DNA of 64,000 nucleotides from the NCBI RefSeq assembly GCF_014841215.1, contig NZ_JACYTR010000009.1:62001-126000 (forward strand). Direction: 5' to 3'. The position numbers and the translations under genes were made by a program. Position 1 is the stretch's first letter. Every line of letters begins with the position of its first letter. The notes under the pieces are model-generated. The model was not told the DNA's origin. It saw nothing but the letters and a program-made list of their open reading frames with translations, and ran no database searches. Below, piece by piece: positions 8,162 through 17,877 of the stretch. This stretch comes from Pseudomarimonas arenosa. Its GTDB lineage: Bacteria > Pseudomonadota > Gammaproteobacteria > Xanthomonadales > Xanthomonadaceae.

Positions 8162-8166
8162 GTCTT

Positions 8167-8613
8167 ATGTTCCAGGGCGAAACCGCTATCACGATTGATG
8201 ACAAGGGCCGGCTGGCGATTCCCACCGCCTACCGGGAGCTTGTTGCCCGTGAATGCGAAAGCCGCCTGGTGGTGACCTACAACCCCTACGAATCCGGTTG
8301 CCTATGGCTGTACCCGGTGAAGGTCTGGGAGGAAGTGCGAGACCAGGTGAATGCCCTGCCGATGGCCAAGCGAGTGCATCGCACCTTGCAACTGAAACTG
8401 GTCGGCAGCGCCACCTTCATCGAAGCCGATGGCAATGGCCGAGTGTTGTTGCCGACCAGTCATCGCAATGCAGCCGGACTGGAAAAAAAGGCGGTGCTGC
8501 TGGGCATGGGCAACAAATTCGAACTTTGGAGCGAGCAGTCGCATCTGGCTCAGATTCGCCAAACCGTAGGCGATGAAGATGTCAGTGAGGACATGCTCGA
8601 TCTCGCGCTGTAG
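8167..8613 (+). CDS. mraZ: Transcriptional regulator MraZ
   Basis: MraZ is a ring-forming DNA-binding protein that autoregulates the dcw promoter. The 148-residue product has the two AbrB-like SpoVT halves: [23 protein letters not shown] at the N-terminus, and a second copy around residues 80-125 with [17 protein letters not shown]. Length is usual for the family (about 150 aa). It is the first gene of the cluster, 8 bp before rsmH, and its operator array lies immediately upstream. Confidence 0.97.
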   Translation: MFQGETAITIDDKGRLAIPTAYRELVARECESRLVVTYNPYESGCLWLYPVKVWEEVRDQVNALPMAKRVHRTLQLKLVGSATFIEADGNGRVLLPTSHRNAAGLEKKAVLLGMGNKFELWSEQSHLAQIRQTVGDEDVSEDMLDLAL

Positions 8614-8621
8614 GTCCGGGG

Positions 8622-9554
8622 ATGGGCGCTGAGAGCACAGCCCCGGCCCACATCCCAGTGATGTTCGAGCAAACCCTGGATGGTTTGCGGGTGGTGGAAC
8701 AGGGAACGTATCTGGACGGCACCTTCGGGCGCGGCGGGCATGCCCGTGGCGTATTGGCGCGGTTGGGGACGGCAGGGCGACTGCTAGTAATGGACAAGGA
8801 CCCAGAGGCGATTGGTGAGGCCGAGCGCTTGGCAGCAAGCGACGCCCGGGTGTCGCTGCGCCGTGGCAGCTTTGCCAGCCTGGCCGACTGGGATGCCACG
8901 GCTGCGGGGCTGGACGGCGTGCTGCTGGATCTTGGTGTGTCCTCGCCGCAGCTCGATGTGGCCGAGCGTGGTTTCAGCTTCATGCAGGATGGCCCGCTGG
9001 ACATGCGCATGGACCCGGACTCAGGTCAGAGTGTGGCTGAGTGGCTGGCGAGCGCCGATGAGCGCGAGATCGCCGATGTCCTGTTCGGCTACGGCGAAGA
9101 GCGCCAAAGCCGACGTATCGCCCGCGCCATCGTGGCGCGGCGCCAGGGGCAGCCGATCGGCCGAACGGCCGAGCTGGCCGATCTGATTGCCTCGGTGGTC
9201 GGCCGCGGCGAGCCGGGCAAGCATCCGGCCACGCGCAGCTTTCAGGCCCTGCGCATCTTCATCAATCGCGAACTGGATGATCTTGATGCCGGACTTGCGG
9301 CGGCTCATCAGCGTCTCAAGCCGGGAGGGCGCCTGGCGGTGATCAGCTTTCACTCGCTCGAAGATCGACGCGTGAAGCAATTCATCGCCCGCCACGCCAA
9401 GCCGCCGCCGGCAGACCGCCGCTTGCCCCCGAGCGAGGAGTTCAGGCCCAGCCTGAAAGCGATTGGTGGCGCGCAAACGGCCGGGGAGGCTGAGCTGAAG
9501 GCCAACCCACGTGCCCGCAGCGCCGTGCTGCGCGTGGCGGAGAAGCTGCCATGA
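8622..9554 (+). CDS. rsmH: 16S rRNA (cytosine(1402)-N4)-methyltransferase RsmH
   Basis: RsmH (MraW) methylates N4 of C1402 in 16S rRNA using S-adenosylmethionine. The 310-residue protein begins with [13 protein letters not shown] and has the SAM-binding segment [18 protein letters not shown]. Further signatures are [26 protein letters not shown] and [16 protein letters not shown], which identify it clearly. It follows mraZ after 8 bp, and its TGA overlaps the ftsL ATG. Confidence 0.97.
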   Translation: MGAESTAPAHIPVMFEQTLDGLRVVEQGTYLDGTFGRGGHARGVLARLGTAGRLLVMDKDPEAIGEAERLAASDARVSLRRGSFASLADWDATAAGLDGVLLDLGVSSPQLDVAERGFSFMQDGPLDMRMDPDSGQSVAEWLASADEREIADVLFGYGEERQSRRIARAIVARRQGQPIGRTAELADLIASVVGRGEPGKHPATRSFQALRIFINRELDDLDAGLAAAHQRLKPGGRLAVISFHSLEDRRVKQFIARHAKPPPADRRLPPSEEFRPSLKAIGGAQTAGEAELKANPRARSAVLRVAEKLP

Positions 9555-9820
9555 GCCTGCGTGCTTTCCTGATTCTCGCCTTGCTGATTGCGGTGGTGAT
9601 CTCTGCGGTGGCCGTGGTGCAGACCCGTCATCAGCATCGCCAACTGTTCGTTGCGCTGAGTGATCTTGAGCAGGAGCGCGACGATCTCAACATCGAGTTT
9701 GGGCGAATGCAGCTCGAGCAGGCGACCTGGGCTGATCCGGCCCGGATCGAGAATCTGGCCTTGAACAAGCTCGGCATGAAGTATCCGAGTGCTGAGGAAT
9801 TGCGGGTGGTGGGCCAATGA
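9551..9820 (+). CDS. ftsL: Cell division protein FtsL
   Basis: This is an 89-residue bitopic membrane protein: a short N-terminus, one transmembrane helix (about residues 4-23, [20 protein letters not shown]), then a periplasmic coiled-coil segment ([29 protein letters not shown]) and [12 protein letters not shown]. FtsL acts with FtsB and FtsQ to activate the FtsWI septal synthase. Sequence is poorly conserved in the family, but topology, size and the position between rsmH and ftsI are decisive. Both ends overlap neighbours by ATGA. Confidence 0.93.
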   Translation: MSLRAFLILALLIAVVISAVAVVQTRHQHRQLFVALSDLEQERDDLNIEFGRMQLEQATWADPARIENLALNKLGMKYPSAEELRVVGQ

Positions 9821-11580
9821 AGCCGCGTACTCACCGTACCGACACCCGGCCGCGACTGTACGCGCTGGCGGCGGCGCTCGGCCTGTGCGGCGCCGCCTTG
9901 GTGGTGCGTGCGGTCGATCTGCAGTTTGTCGACAGCCAGTTCTATCAGCAGCAGGGCGACGCCCGCTTCCTGCGTGACCTGCCGATTGCCACCTCGCGTG
10001 GCACCATCACCGATCGCAACGGCGAGCCGCTGGCGGTGTCCTCGCCAGTGGAGTCGATCTGGGTCAATCCGAAAGAGCTGATGGCCAGTCGGTCGCGTTT
10101 CGCCGAGCTGGCGACGGCACTGAACATCGATCAGGCGGTACTCGAAGCGCGCATCTCGCAACGCGCTGATCGTGAGTTCGTCTACCTGCGTCGGCATATG
10201 AATCCGGATGAGGCCGACAGCATTCTGGCGCTGGAAATTCCTGGGGTTTACAGCCAGCGCGAGTTTCGCCGCTTTTATCCGCAGGGCGAGGTGATGGCCC
10301 ACGTGCTGGGCTTTACCAATATCGACGATCAAGGCCAGGAAGGCCTGGAACTGGCCTTTGATGATTGGCTGGCCGGCGAGCCCGGGCTGAAGCGGGTGAT
10401 TCGCGACCGCCGCGGTCGCATCGTCGAGAACGTCGACTTGATCCGTCCGGCCGAGCCCGGTCACGACTTGACTCTCAGTATCGACCGACGGCTGCAGTAC
10501 CTGGCCTATCGCGAGCTGAAGACGGCGATCCTGGAAAATTCGGCCAGCAGCGGTTCGGTGGTGGCGCTCGACATCAAGACCGGCGAAATCCTGGCGATGG
10601 TGAACCAGCCGTCGTTCAATCCGAATGCCCGTGATGGCGGCGAGCCGGCGGCGCGCCGCAATCGTGCCGTCACCGACGTGTTCGAGCCGGGCTCGGTGAT
10701 CAAGGCGTTCACGGTCACGGCCGCCTTGGAGACCGGCAAGTTCAGCCCCGATACGCCGATTGAAACCGCGCCCGGTTACATCACTGTCGGCGGCCACACG
10801 GTGCACGATATCTCGTATTTCGGCACCGTCAGTCCGACGCGATTGCTGACCAAGTCTTCCAATGTGGCGTCAATCAAGCTGGCCGCTGAGATGTCAGCCG
10901 AACATATGCACGATGTGTTGTACCGCTTCGGTTTCGGTCGAACGACAGGTTCAGGGTTCCCGGGTGAAGCTGCCGGTGTACTTAACAGCCCGCAAAGCTG
11001 GGGCACGCTGGAAAAGGCCACCATTGCCTTTGGCTACGGTGTGTCGGTGACTGCTCTGCAACTGGCCCAGGCCTATGCTGCGATCGGCAACCAGGGGGTG
11101 ATGGTCAGCCCGAGCTTCGTGCACGGCAATCGCGGTGAGCAACGCACGGTGATCGACCCGCACCTGGCCAAGCAGTTGATGGCCATGCTGGAAACGGTCA
11201 CCGGTCCCGAGGGCTCGGCCAAGACCGCACGGGTGACGGGCTTTCGCGTCGCTGGCAAGACCGGCACTTCCCGGCAAGCGGTGGCTGGCGGTTATCAGAA
11301 GCGCTACATCAGTCTGTTTGCCGGCCTGGTACCGGCCAGCGATCCGCGCTTTGCGGTGGTGGTCATGATCAATGACCCGACCGGTTCCAATTACTACGGT
11401 GGCCAGGTTGCGGCACCGGTGTTTGGCCGAATGATGGAGGCCGCGCTGCGAGTGATGGACGTGCCGCCGGACAATCTGCAGCAGTGGCTGGCGGCGGTAC
11501 CGCCGGAGCCGGGCGTCGATCAGACCATCGCCGCTGACGGTGTGCCCGATGATTTGCTGCGTGCGGTGGCGCCACGATGA
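9817..11580 (+). CDS. ftsI: Septal peptidoglycan transpeptidase FtsI (PBP3)
   Basis: FtsI crosslinks peptidoglycan at the septum. The 587-residue protein has an N-terminal membrane anchor (about residues 13-30), a pedestal domain beginning ATSRGTITDRNGEPLAVSSPVESIWVNP, and a penicillin-binding domain. The catalytic motifs are SVIK (Ser293, Lys296), SSN (347-349) and KTGT (481-484). It is a class B enzyme and pairs with FtsW encoded further down the cluster. Translation is probably coupled to ftsL and murE through 4-base overlaps. Confidence 0.97.
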   Translation: MKPRTHRTDTRPRLYALAAALGLCGAALVVRAVDLQFVDSQFYQQQGDARFLRDLPIATSRGTITDRNGEPLAVSSPVESIWVNPKELMASRSRFAELATALNIDQAVLEARISQRADREFVYLRRHMNPDEADSILALEIPGVYSQREFRRFYPQGEVMAHVLGFTNIDDQGQEGLELAFDDWLAGEPGLKRVIRDRRGRIVENVDLIRPAEPGHDLTLSIDRRLQYLAYRELKTAILENSASSGSVVALDIKTGEILAMVNQPSFNPNARDGGEPAARRNRAVTDVFEPGSVIKAFTVTAALETGKFSPDTPIETAPGYITVGGHTVHDISYFGTVSPTRLLTKSSNVASIKLAAEMSAEHMHDVLYRFGFGRTTGSGFPGEAAGVLNSPQSWGTLEKATIAFGYGVSVTALQLAQAYAAIGNQGVMVSPSFVHGNRGEQRTVIDPHLAKQLMAMLETVTGPEGSAKTARVTGFRVAGKTGTSRQAVAGGYQKRYISLFAGLVPASDPRFAVVVMINDPTGSNYYGGQVAAPVFGRMMEAALRVMDVPPDNLQQWLAAVPPEPGVDQTIAADGVPDDLLRAVAPR

Positions 11581-13052
11581 GCACCGCGATGAACTTGCGC
11601 GAACTGCTGCCGCAGACCGTGTTGCCGGCCGACCTGGCCCAGCGCCCGGTAGGCGATCTGCATCTCGACAGTCGCGCGCTGCAACCAGGCGATGTATTCG
11701 TGGCGCTGGCCGGGCGCAGCACGCATGGCCTGTCGCACCTGTCTATGGCGCGACAGAACGGCGCCATCGCCTGTCTCTACGAACCGCCGCTGCCGGCTTC
11801 GATCGAAGACGCTGCGGATCTGCTGCCGATCGCCGATCTGCGCGCCGATCTGGGTCGGATCGCCCGACGGCGCTATGCCGATGTCAGTCGTCGGCTGCGT
11901 CTGATCGGTGTGACCGGCACCAATGGCAAGACCTCGACGGTGCAACTGCTGGCTCAGGCGCTGGATTTCGATTCTGCAGCTCACTGTGGCCACATCGGCA
12001 CGCTCGGCGTAGGCATGGGTGAATGGCATCGCGAAGGCGAGCGGACCACGCCCGATGTGCTGTCGGTGCATCGCCTGCTCGACGAGCTGGCTCAGCGTGG
12101 TGCGGACCATGTGGCGATGGAGGTGTCCTCGCATGCCCTCGATCAGGGACGGGTCGATGGGCTGCAGTTTGCGGTGGCGGTATTCACCAATCTGACCCGC
12201 GACCATCTTGACTACCACGGCAGCATGGATGCCTACGGCGACGCCAAGGCGCGCCTGTTTCTCGAAGGTCGCAGCCTCGCCGCGGTGATCAATGTCGACG
12301 ATCCATTCGGCGCCAATCTTGCCCGCCGGGTGGCCAGTCAGCTGCCCCTGTTGCGCTTGTCGAGCAGTGATTCGCGGGCCGATCTGTTCGCCGACCGGAT
12401 TGATCTCAATGTCGAGGGCCTGAGTTTTCAGTTGCATTGTGATGGCGAGAGGCATGCGGTGAGCAGCGGCTTGCTTGGTCGCTTCAACGTCGACAACTTG
12501 CTGGCCGTTGCCGGCGCGTTGCGGGCGCTGGGTATGTCGGCAGAGAACATCGCGCGGCGCCTGTCGGCACTGCGGCCGGTGCCGGGCCGAATGGAGCGGG
12601 TTTCCACCACGCAACCATTGGTGGTGGTCGACTACGCCCACACACCAGACGCCCTGGAGCAGACCTTGCGCAGTCTGCGCGCCCACACCGAGGGGCAGTT
12701 GATCTGCGTGTTCGGTTGCGGCGGCGACCGCGATCGAGGCAAGCGGCCGTTGATGGCGGCAGTCGCCGAGCAACTGGCCGATCGGCTCTGGGTAACCGAT
12801 GACAATCCGCGCTCAGAGAGCGGCGACCATATCGTGGCTGAGATCATGCATGGCTTTCGCTTGCCGCAGCGGGTCAGCGTACAGCGCCGCCGCGAGTTGG
12901 CGATCGCCGAGGCGATCGGCGCGGCGGCTGCCAACGACACCGTGCTGATTGCCGGCAAGGGTCATGAGACGTATCAAGACGAGCAGGGTCAGCGGCGTCC
13001 GTTCGATGATCGAGTGGTGGCGCGCCGGGCATTGGCGGAGCGTGCTGCATGA
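11577..13052 (+). CDS. murE: UDP-MurNAc-dipeptide:meso-diaminopimelate ligase MurE
   Basis: MurE adds the third residue of the stem peptide in the cytoplasm. The 491-residue protein shows the ATP-binding loop GVTGTNGKTS, the central-domain NLTRDHLDYHGSMDAYGDAKARLF, and DNPRSE in the C-terminal domain. The DNPR motif indicates meso-diaminopimelate rather than lysine as substrate, as expected for a Gram-negative. It overlaps ftsI and murF by 4 bases each. Confidence 0.97.
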   Translation: MSTAMNLRELLPQTVLPADLAQRPVGDLHLDSRALQPGDVFVALAGRSTHGLSHLSMARQNGAIACLYEPPLPASIEDAADLLPIADLRADLGRIARRRYADVSRRLRLIGVTGTNGKTSTVQLLAQALDFDSAAHCGHIGTLGVGMGEWHREGERTTPDVLSVHRLLDELAQRGADHVAMEVSSHALDQGRVDGLQFAVAVFTNLTRDHLDYHGSMDAYGDAKARLFLEGRSLAAVINVDDPFGANLARRVASQLPLLRLSSSDSRADLFADRIDLNVEGLSFQLHCDGERHAVSSGLLGRFNVDNLLAVAGALRALGMSAENIARRLSALRPVPGRMERVSTTQPLVVVDYAHTPDALEQTLRSLRAHTEGQLICVFGCGGDRDRGKRPLMAAVAEQLADRLWVTDDNPRSESGDHIVAEIMHGFRLPQRVSVQRRRELAIAEAIGAAAANDTVLIAGKGHETYQDEQGQRRPFDDRVVARRALAERAA

Positions 13053-14419
13053 AGCCGACGACGCTGAGCACGATCGCTGAGTGGCTGGGCCTGCCGCCGC
13101 CGCTCGAAGCGCGCGAGATCCGTGGCGTGGTGGCCGATTCGCGGCGCGTCACTCCCGGCGATCTGTTCGTCGCACTGTCCGGCGAGCGCGTCGATGGGCA
13201 CGACTTTGTGGAGCGCGCTCGACAACAAGGTGCCCAGGCCGCCCTGGTGGCGCATCCGGTCGAGTCGCCGCTGCCGCAGCTGATCGTCGACAGCCCGCTG
13301 TTGGCGATCGGTCGGATTGCCCGGCAGGTCGCCGCGCAGCGCCGCACCCGGGTGTTGGCCCTGACCGGCAGCAACGGCAAGACCACGGTGAAGACCCTGT
13401 TACACGCCATTCTGCTGCGGGTGGCGCCGGCTTACTGCAATCCGGGCAACCATAACAACGAGTTGGGTATGCCCTTGGCGCTGATCGCTCAGCCCGAAGA
13501 CGCTGAGTTCGCGGTCTACGAGATGGGCGCCGGGCAGCCCGGCGATATCGAGTATCTGGCTGACATCGCTTTGCCCGAGGTCGCCCTGGTCAATAACATC
13601 GGCCCGGCTCACCTCGAGCGGATGGGCAGCCTGCTCGGCATCGCTGACACCAAGGGAGCAATCTATCAGGCGCTGCAACCGGGTGGCGTGGCGGTGCTCA
13701 ACGCCGACGATGCCTTTGCGCCCTGGTTCGAGAGCGAAAAGCTGCACGATGGTGTGAAGACGCTGCGGTTCGCCCTGCAGGCCAATGCCCCGTTCCGCGC
13801 GCAAGCTATTGAGCTGGCCGAATTCAGCAGCCGTTTCCTGCTGCAGACCCCGGCCGGAGCGGCCAAGGTCGAGCTGCCGCTTCCCGGCCGCCACAATGTC
13901 AGCAATGCCTTGGCGGCGGCCGCCATGGCGCATGCGGTGGGTGCACCGCTGGCCGCCATCGTCGAAGGCCTGTGCAGCAGTCAACCGGTCGCCGGGCGGC
14001 AACAGAGCTTTGCCCTGCCGGCTGGTGGTCGCTTGATCGATGACAGCTACAACGCCAACCCGGCTTCGGTGGCGGCGGCGATCGATCGGTTGGCCGGCCA
14101 TGGCGGCAGTCGTTGGTTGGTGCTGGGCGACATGCGCGAACTGGGTCCCGATAGCCGAGAGCTGCATCGCGGAGTTGGCGAGCGTGCCAAGCGCGCTGGC
14201 ATCGAACATCTATGGGTGGTGGGGGACGACATGCTGGCGGCAGCCGAGGCGTTTGGCCAGGGCGCACGTCACTTTGCCGAACAGGCTGTGTTGATTGAGA
14301 CGCTGCGCTCGGCCTTGCCGGCCGATGCCGTGGTGCTGGTGAAAGGCTCAAGAGGCTCCAGGATGGAGCGCGTGGTCGACGCCTTGCTCGGTCGCGGGGA
14401 GGACGGACATGCTGCTTGA
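13049..14419 (+). CDS. murF: UDP-MurNAc-tripeptide:D-Ala-D-Ala ligase MurF
   Basis: MurF attaches D-Ala-D-Ala to complete the UDP-MurNAc-pentapeptide. The 456-residue protein shows the three Mur ligase domains: the N-terminal substrate domain ([28 protein letters not shown]), the ATP loop [14 protein letters not shown], and the C-terminal domain with [15 protein letters not shown]. The D-Ala-D-Ala comes from the Ddl product of the same cluster. Its last 11 bases overlap the mraY start. Confidence 0.97.
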   Translation: MKPTTLSTIAEWLGLPPPLEAREIRGVVADSRRVTPGDLFVALSGERVDGHDFVERARQQGAQAALVAHPVESPLPQLIVDSPLLAIGRIARQVAAQRRTRVLALTGSNGKTTVKTLLHAILLRVAPAYCNPGNHNNELGMPLALIAQPEDAEFAVYEMGAGQPGDIEYLADIALPEVALVNNIGPAHLERMGSLLGIADTKGAIYQALQPGGVAVLNADDAFAPWFESEKLHDGVKTLRFALQANAPFRAQAIELAEFSSRFLLQTPAGAAKVELPLPGRHNVSNALAAAAMAHAVGAPLAAIVEGLCSSQPVAGRQQSFALPAGGRLIDDSYNANPASVAAAIDRLAGHGGSRWLVLGDMRELGPDSRELHRGVGERAKRAGIEHLWVVGDDMLAAAEAFGQGARHFAEQAVLIETLRSALPADAVVLVKGSRGSRMERVVDALLGRGEDGHAA

Positions 14420-15497
14420 ACTTGCGGATTGGTTGAAAGGCCTGGATCGGGCATTCGCCCTGTTCGGTTACATCACGTTTCGCGCCATCCTGAGCGCCTT
14501 GACCGCCCTCATGCTGTCGCTGCTGCTGGGGCCGCGGGTGATTGGCCAGCTGCGCCGGTTGAAAGGCGGGCAAGGCCAGCCGATCCGCAGCGACGGGCCG
14601 CAGTCGCATCTTTCCAAGGCCGGCACACCGACTATGGGCGGGGCGCTGATTCTGCTGGCGGTGACTCTGTCGACCCTGCTTTGGGCCGACCTCAGCAACC
14701 GCTTTATCTGGGTGGTACTGGGTGTGCTGCTGAGTTTTGGCGCGATCGGCTGGCTCGACGACTGGCGCAAGGTGGTGCGTCGCGATCCCAAGGGCTTACC
14801 GGCCAGACACAAGTATTTCCTGCAATCAGTGTTCGGCGCCGGCGCTGCCGTGGCCTTGTTCATGACTGCCGAGAGCGCGGTCGAAACGACCTTGTTCATT
14901 CCGGTGTTCAAGGATGTCGCCATCCCCCTGGGCGCGATGTTCATCGTGGTGGGCTATTTCTGGATTGTCGGCTTCTCCAATGCAGTCAATCTCACCGACG
15001 GTCTGGATGGGCTGGCCATCATGCCCTGCGTACTGGTCGCCGGCGCCATGGGCATTTTCGCCTATGCCTCCGGTCACGCCGTATTTGCCGACTATCTGCA
15101 GATTCCTGCCGTGCCCGGTGCTGGTGAGTTGACCATCATCTGCGCCGCCATCGCCGGCGCCGGCCTTGGCTTCCTCTGGTTCAACACTTATCCCGCGCAG
15201 GTATTCATGGGCGATATCGGCGCATTGGCGCTGGGCGCGGCCCTGGGTGCCATCGCAGTGATCGTCCGCCAGGAACTGGTGCTGGTGATCATGGGTGGCA
15301 TCTTCGTGATCGAAACCTTGTCGGTGATGTTGCAGGTGGCCAGCTTCAAGCTCACCGGTCGCCGCATCTTCCGCATGGCACCGATTCACCACCACTTCGA
15401 GCTCAAAGGCTGGCCCGAGCCGCGGGTCATTGTCCGTTTCTGGATCATCACCGTGGTGCTGGTGTTGATCGGCCTTGCCACCTTGAAGGTGCGCTGA
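14409..15497 (+). CDS. mraY: Phospho-N-acetylmuramoyl-pentapeptide transferase MraY
   Basis: MraY makes lipid I by moving phospho-MurNAc-pentapeptide to undecaprenyl phosphate on the inner membrane. The 362-residue product has about ten hydrophobic helices and the family signatures [23 protein letters not shown] and [18 protein letters not shown]. The histidine-rich loop and the DGLDGL aspartates belong to the active site. The ATG lies 11 bases inside murF. Its stop shares one base with the ftsW start (TGATG), so murD, which follows mraY in E. coli, is absent here. Confidence 0.97.
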   Translation: MLLELADWLKGLDRAFALFGYITFRAILSALTALMLSLLLGPRVIGQLRRLKGGQGQPIRSDGPQSHLSKAGTPTMGGALILLAVTLSTLLWADLSNRFIWVVLGVLLSFGAIGWLDDWRKVVRRDPKGLPARHKYFLQSVFGAGAAVALFMTAESAVETTLFIPVFKDVAIPLGAMFIVVGYFWIVGFSNAVNLTDGLDGLAIMPCVLVAGAMGIFAYASGHAVFADYLQIPAVPGAGELTIICAAIAGAGLGFLWFNTYPAQVFMGDIGALALGAALGAIAVIVRQELVLVIMGGIFVIETLSVMLQVASFKLTGRRIFRMAPIHHHFELKGWPEPRVIVRFWIITVVLVLIGLATLKVR

Positions 15498-16810
15498 TGA
15501 ACATGGAGTTCAATCGCCAGCATGAAGGGCCGCGGCAGGCAACCCGGATTGATGAGATCGAGGGGCGCTTCGATCAGCCGATTCTCTGGCTCAGCGTGCT
15601 GCTGGCGGCCTTCGGTCTGGTGATGGTCGGCTCCAGCTCGATCGCGGTGGCCGAGGGCTTGAACGTCGGTCCATTCCATTTCCTGATCAGGCATGCGGTG
15701 TTCCTCGGGCTGGGCGCGGTGCTGGCGGCGGTGATCACCCGAGTCGAGTTGCGCGAGCTGGAGCGGCACAGTCACTTGCTGGTGCTGATCGGCATCCTGC
15801 TGTTGCTGGCGGTGTTCATTCCGGGCATCGGTCGCACCGTGAATGGCGCTCGGCGCTGGCTCAATCTCGGCATTACCGGCTTTCAGGCAGTGGAAGCGGT
15901 CAAGCTGTTTCTGATCGTCTGGATGGCAAGCTATCTGGCGCGCTACCGCGATCAGGTGCAAAGCGAGTGGATCGCCGCGTTCAAGCCGTTCCTGGTGGTC
16001 GGTGCGATGGTGCTGCTGCTGCTCGCCCAGCCAGACTTCGGTTCAGCGGCCTTGCTGATTGGCATCACCCTGTGCCTGATCTGGTTGGGTGGCGTGCGCC
16101 TGTTGCACGTGCTGGTGCCGACAGCGGTAATCGCGCCCTTGATGGTGATGGTGGCGATGTCGGAGTCCTACCGCGTACGCCGCCTGACTTCGTTCATGGA
16201 TCCGTGGAAAGATCCGTTCAATGATGGCTTCCAGCTGACCCAGGCCCTGATTGCGATCGGCCGCGGTGAATGGGCTGGAGTGGGCTTGGGCGGCAGCGTG
16301 CAGAAGCTGTTCTATCTGCCCGAGGCGCACACCGACTTCATTTTCTCGGTAATGGCTGAGGAGCTTGGCTTCGTCGGCATCCTCGGCTTGCTGGCGATGA
16401 TTGGTCTGCTGGTCTGGCGTGCGTTTCGGCTCGGGCTGCGGGCGGTGGAAATGGGGCGCGGATTCGCTGGCTTCTGCGCCCTGGGCGTCGGCCTGTGGCT
16501 GGCCTTGCAGTCGGTGGTGTCGATTGGCGTCAACCTCGGCCTGTTGCCAACCAAGGGACTGACCCTGCCCCTGGTGTCATCGGGGGGCTCCAGCGTGCTG
16601 ATGTCCTGTGCTGCTCTCGGCTTGCTGCTGCGGGTGAGCTATGAGCTCGATCGCAGCGAGCGGCAGGTGGCGAGGCACAAGGAATCACGCGCCTTGCCGG
16701 AGCCGGTAGTCATGGACGAGCCGATCGTCGTCGGGCCGGCACCACAGCCGTTGCGCCTGGGGTCACGCGGTCGTCTGCGGATCGAGCCCAGCCTGGGAGA
16801 GATCGCATGA
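15497..16810 (+). CDS. ftsW: Septal peptidoglycan glycosyltransferase FtsW
   Basis: FtsW is the SEDS-family glycan polymerase of the divisome and partner of FtsI. The 437-residue protein has about ten transmembrane helices. It carries the SEDS motifs GIGRTVNGARRWLNLGITGFQAVEAVKL, the periplasmic-loop segment SVQKLFYLPEAHTDFIFSVMAEELGFVG, and GLTLPLVSSGGSSVL. A hydrophilic N-terminal extension and a C-terminal cytoplasmic tail are present, as in many gammaproteobacterial FtsW proteins. It ends with ATGA shared with murG. Confidence 0.96.
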   Translation: MNMEFNRQHEGPRQATRIDEIEGRFDQPILWLSVLLAAFGLVMVGSSSIAVAEGLNVGPFHFLIRHAVFLGLGAVLAAVITRVELRELERHSHLLVLIGILLLLAVFIPGIGRTVNGARRWLNLGITGFQAVEAVKLFLIVWMASYLARYRDQVQSEWIAAFKPFLVVGAMVLLLLAQPDFGSAALLIGITLCLIWLGGVRLLHVLVPTAVIAPLMVMVAMSESYRVRRLTSFMDPWKDPFNDGFQLTQALIAIGRGEWAGVGLGGSVQKLFYLPEAHTDFIFSVMAEELGFVGILGLLAMIGLLVWRAFRLGLRAVEMGRGFAGFCALGVGLWLALQSVVSIGVNLGLLPTKGLTLPLVSSGGSSVLMSCAALGLLLRVSYELDRSERQVARHKESRALPEPVVMDEPIVVGPAPQPLRLGSRGRLRIEPSLGEIA

Positions 16811-17877
16811 ATGCGCCGGTCATGATCATGGCCGGTGGCACCGGCGGCCATATTTTCCCCGGGTTGGCGGTGGCTCGCGTGCTGCAGGCGCGCGATGTGC
16901 CGGTGATCTGGCTCGGTGCCAGCGGCGGACTGGAAAATCGACTGGTGCCAGCGGCCGGCTTGCCGCTGGAAGTACTGGATATCGGCGGCCTGCGCGGCAA
17001 GGGTTGGAAGCAGCGGCTGGCAACGCCCTGGCGCCTGCTTAACGCATCGATCAGCGCGTGGCGATTGTTCTCACGTTATCGGCCGCGCTCGGTGCTGTCG
17101 ATGGGCGGCTACGCCGCGGGGCCAGGTGGGCTGGTGGCCTGGTTGCGACGTACGCCTTTGCTGGTGCACGAACAGAACACCCTGCCTGGCCTGACCAACA
17201 AGGTGCTGGCGCGGCTGGCGCGTCGCGTGCTGACCGGCTTTCCAGGCGTGTTCCGCACCTTGCGTTGCGTCGAAGCGGTGGGCAACCCGGTGCGAGCTGA
17301 AATCGCCGCACTGCCGCCGCCGGCTGAGCGTCTGGCCCGTCGTGAGGGCCCGCTGCGATTGCTGGTTCTGGGCGGTAGCCAGGGTGCGCGAGCGCTGAAC
17401 CGAGCCCTGCCCAAGGCGCTGGCTGAGCTTGCGCCTCGCTTCGAGGTGCGCCACCAGAGCGGCGTCAGCGGACTGGACGAAACCCGTGCCGAATATCAAC
17501 GTGCCGGCATCGAGGCACAGGTCGATGCCTTTATTGACGATATGGCCGCTGCCTACGCCTGGGCGGATCTGGTGGTGTGCCGATCCGGCGCCTTGACCGT
17601 GGCCGAACTCACGGCCGTGGGTCTGGCCTCGATTCTGGTGCCATTTCCGTTCGCGGTCGATGACCACCAGACCACCAATGCCGAATTTCTGCGTGAGGCC
17701 GGTGCCGCCCGTTTGCATCGCGAAGGTGCTGAGTTGCATCAGGAACTGGCCCGTACTTTGAACGATTTGCAAGATCGCAACGAGCTGCTGCGGATGGCCG
17801 AGGCGGCGCGGAGTCGCTTCCTGCCGCAGGCGGCTGAGAAGGTCGCTGATGCCTGTTTGAAGGAGGGGCAGCGATGA
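16807..17877 (+). CDS. murG: Lipid II-forming GlcNAc transferase MurG
   Basis: MurG adds GlcNAc from UDP-GlcNAc to lipid I, giving lipid II at the inner face of the membrane. The 356-residue GT-B enzyme shows the N-terminal glycine loop [16 protein letters not shown], the second G-loop [12 protein letters not shown], and the UDP-GlcNAc-binding region [35 protein letters not shown]. It overlaps ftsW and murC by 4 bases each. Confidence 0.97.
   Translation: MNAPVMIMAGGTGGHIFPGLAVARVLQARDVPVIWLGASGGLENRLVPAAGLPLEVLDIGGLRGKGWKQRLATPWRLLNASISAWRLFSRYRPRSVLSMGGYAAGPGGLVAWLRRTPLLVHEQNTLPGLTNKVLARLARRVLTGFPGVFRTLRCVEAVGNPVRAEIAALPPPAERLARREGPLRLLVLGGSQGARALNRALPKALAELAPRFEVRHQSGVSGLDETRAEYQRAGIEAQVDAFIDDMAAAYAWADLVVCRSGALTVAELTAVGLASILVPFPFAVDDHQTTNAEFLREAGAARLHREGAELHQELARTLNDLQDRNELLRMAEAARSRFLPQAAEKVADACLKEGQR

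Larger units (their letters stand above)
7636..8166. other. Long intergenic region: repeats and the dcw regulatory region
   Basis: These 531 bases separate the minus-strand secreted-protein gene from mraZ. No gene is supported. The left part carries a partial and a complete copy of a three-hairpin repeat (7722-7752 and 7841-7930) and one TGAGCCTGTCGAA repeat core (7818-7830). The right part carries the dcw promoter and the MraZ boxes. The stretch 7931-8089 shows nothing identifiable. Confidence 0.7.
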
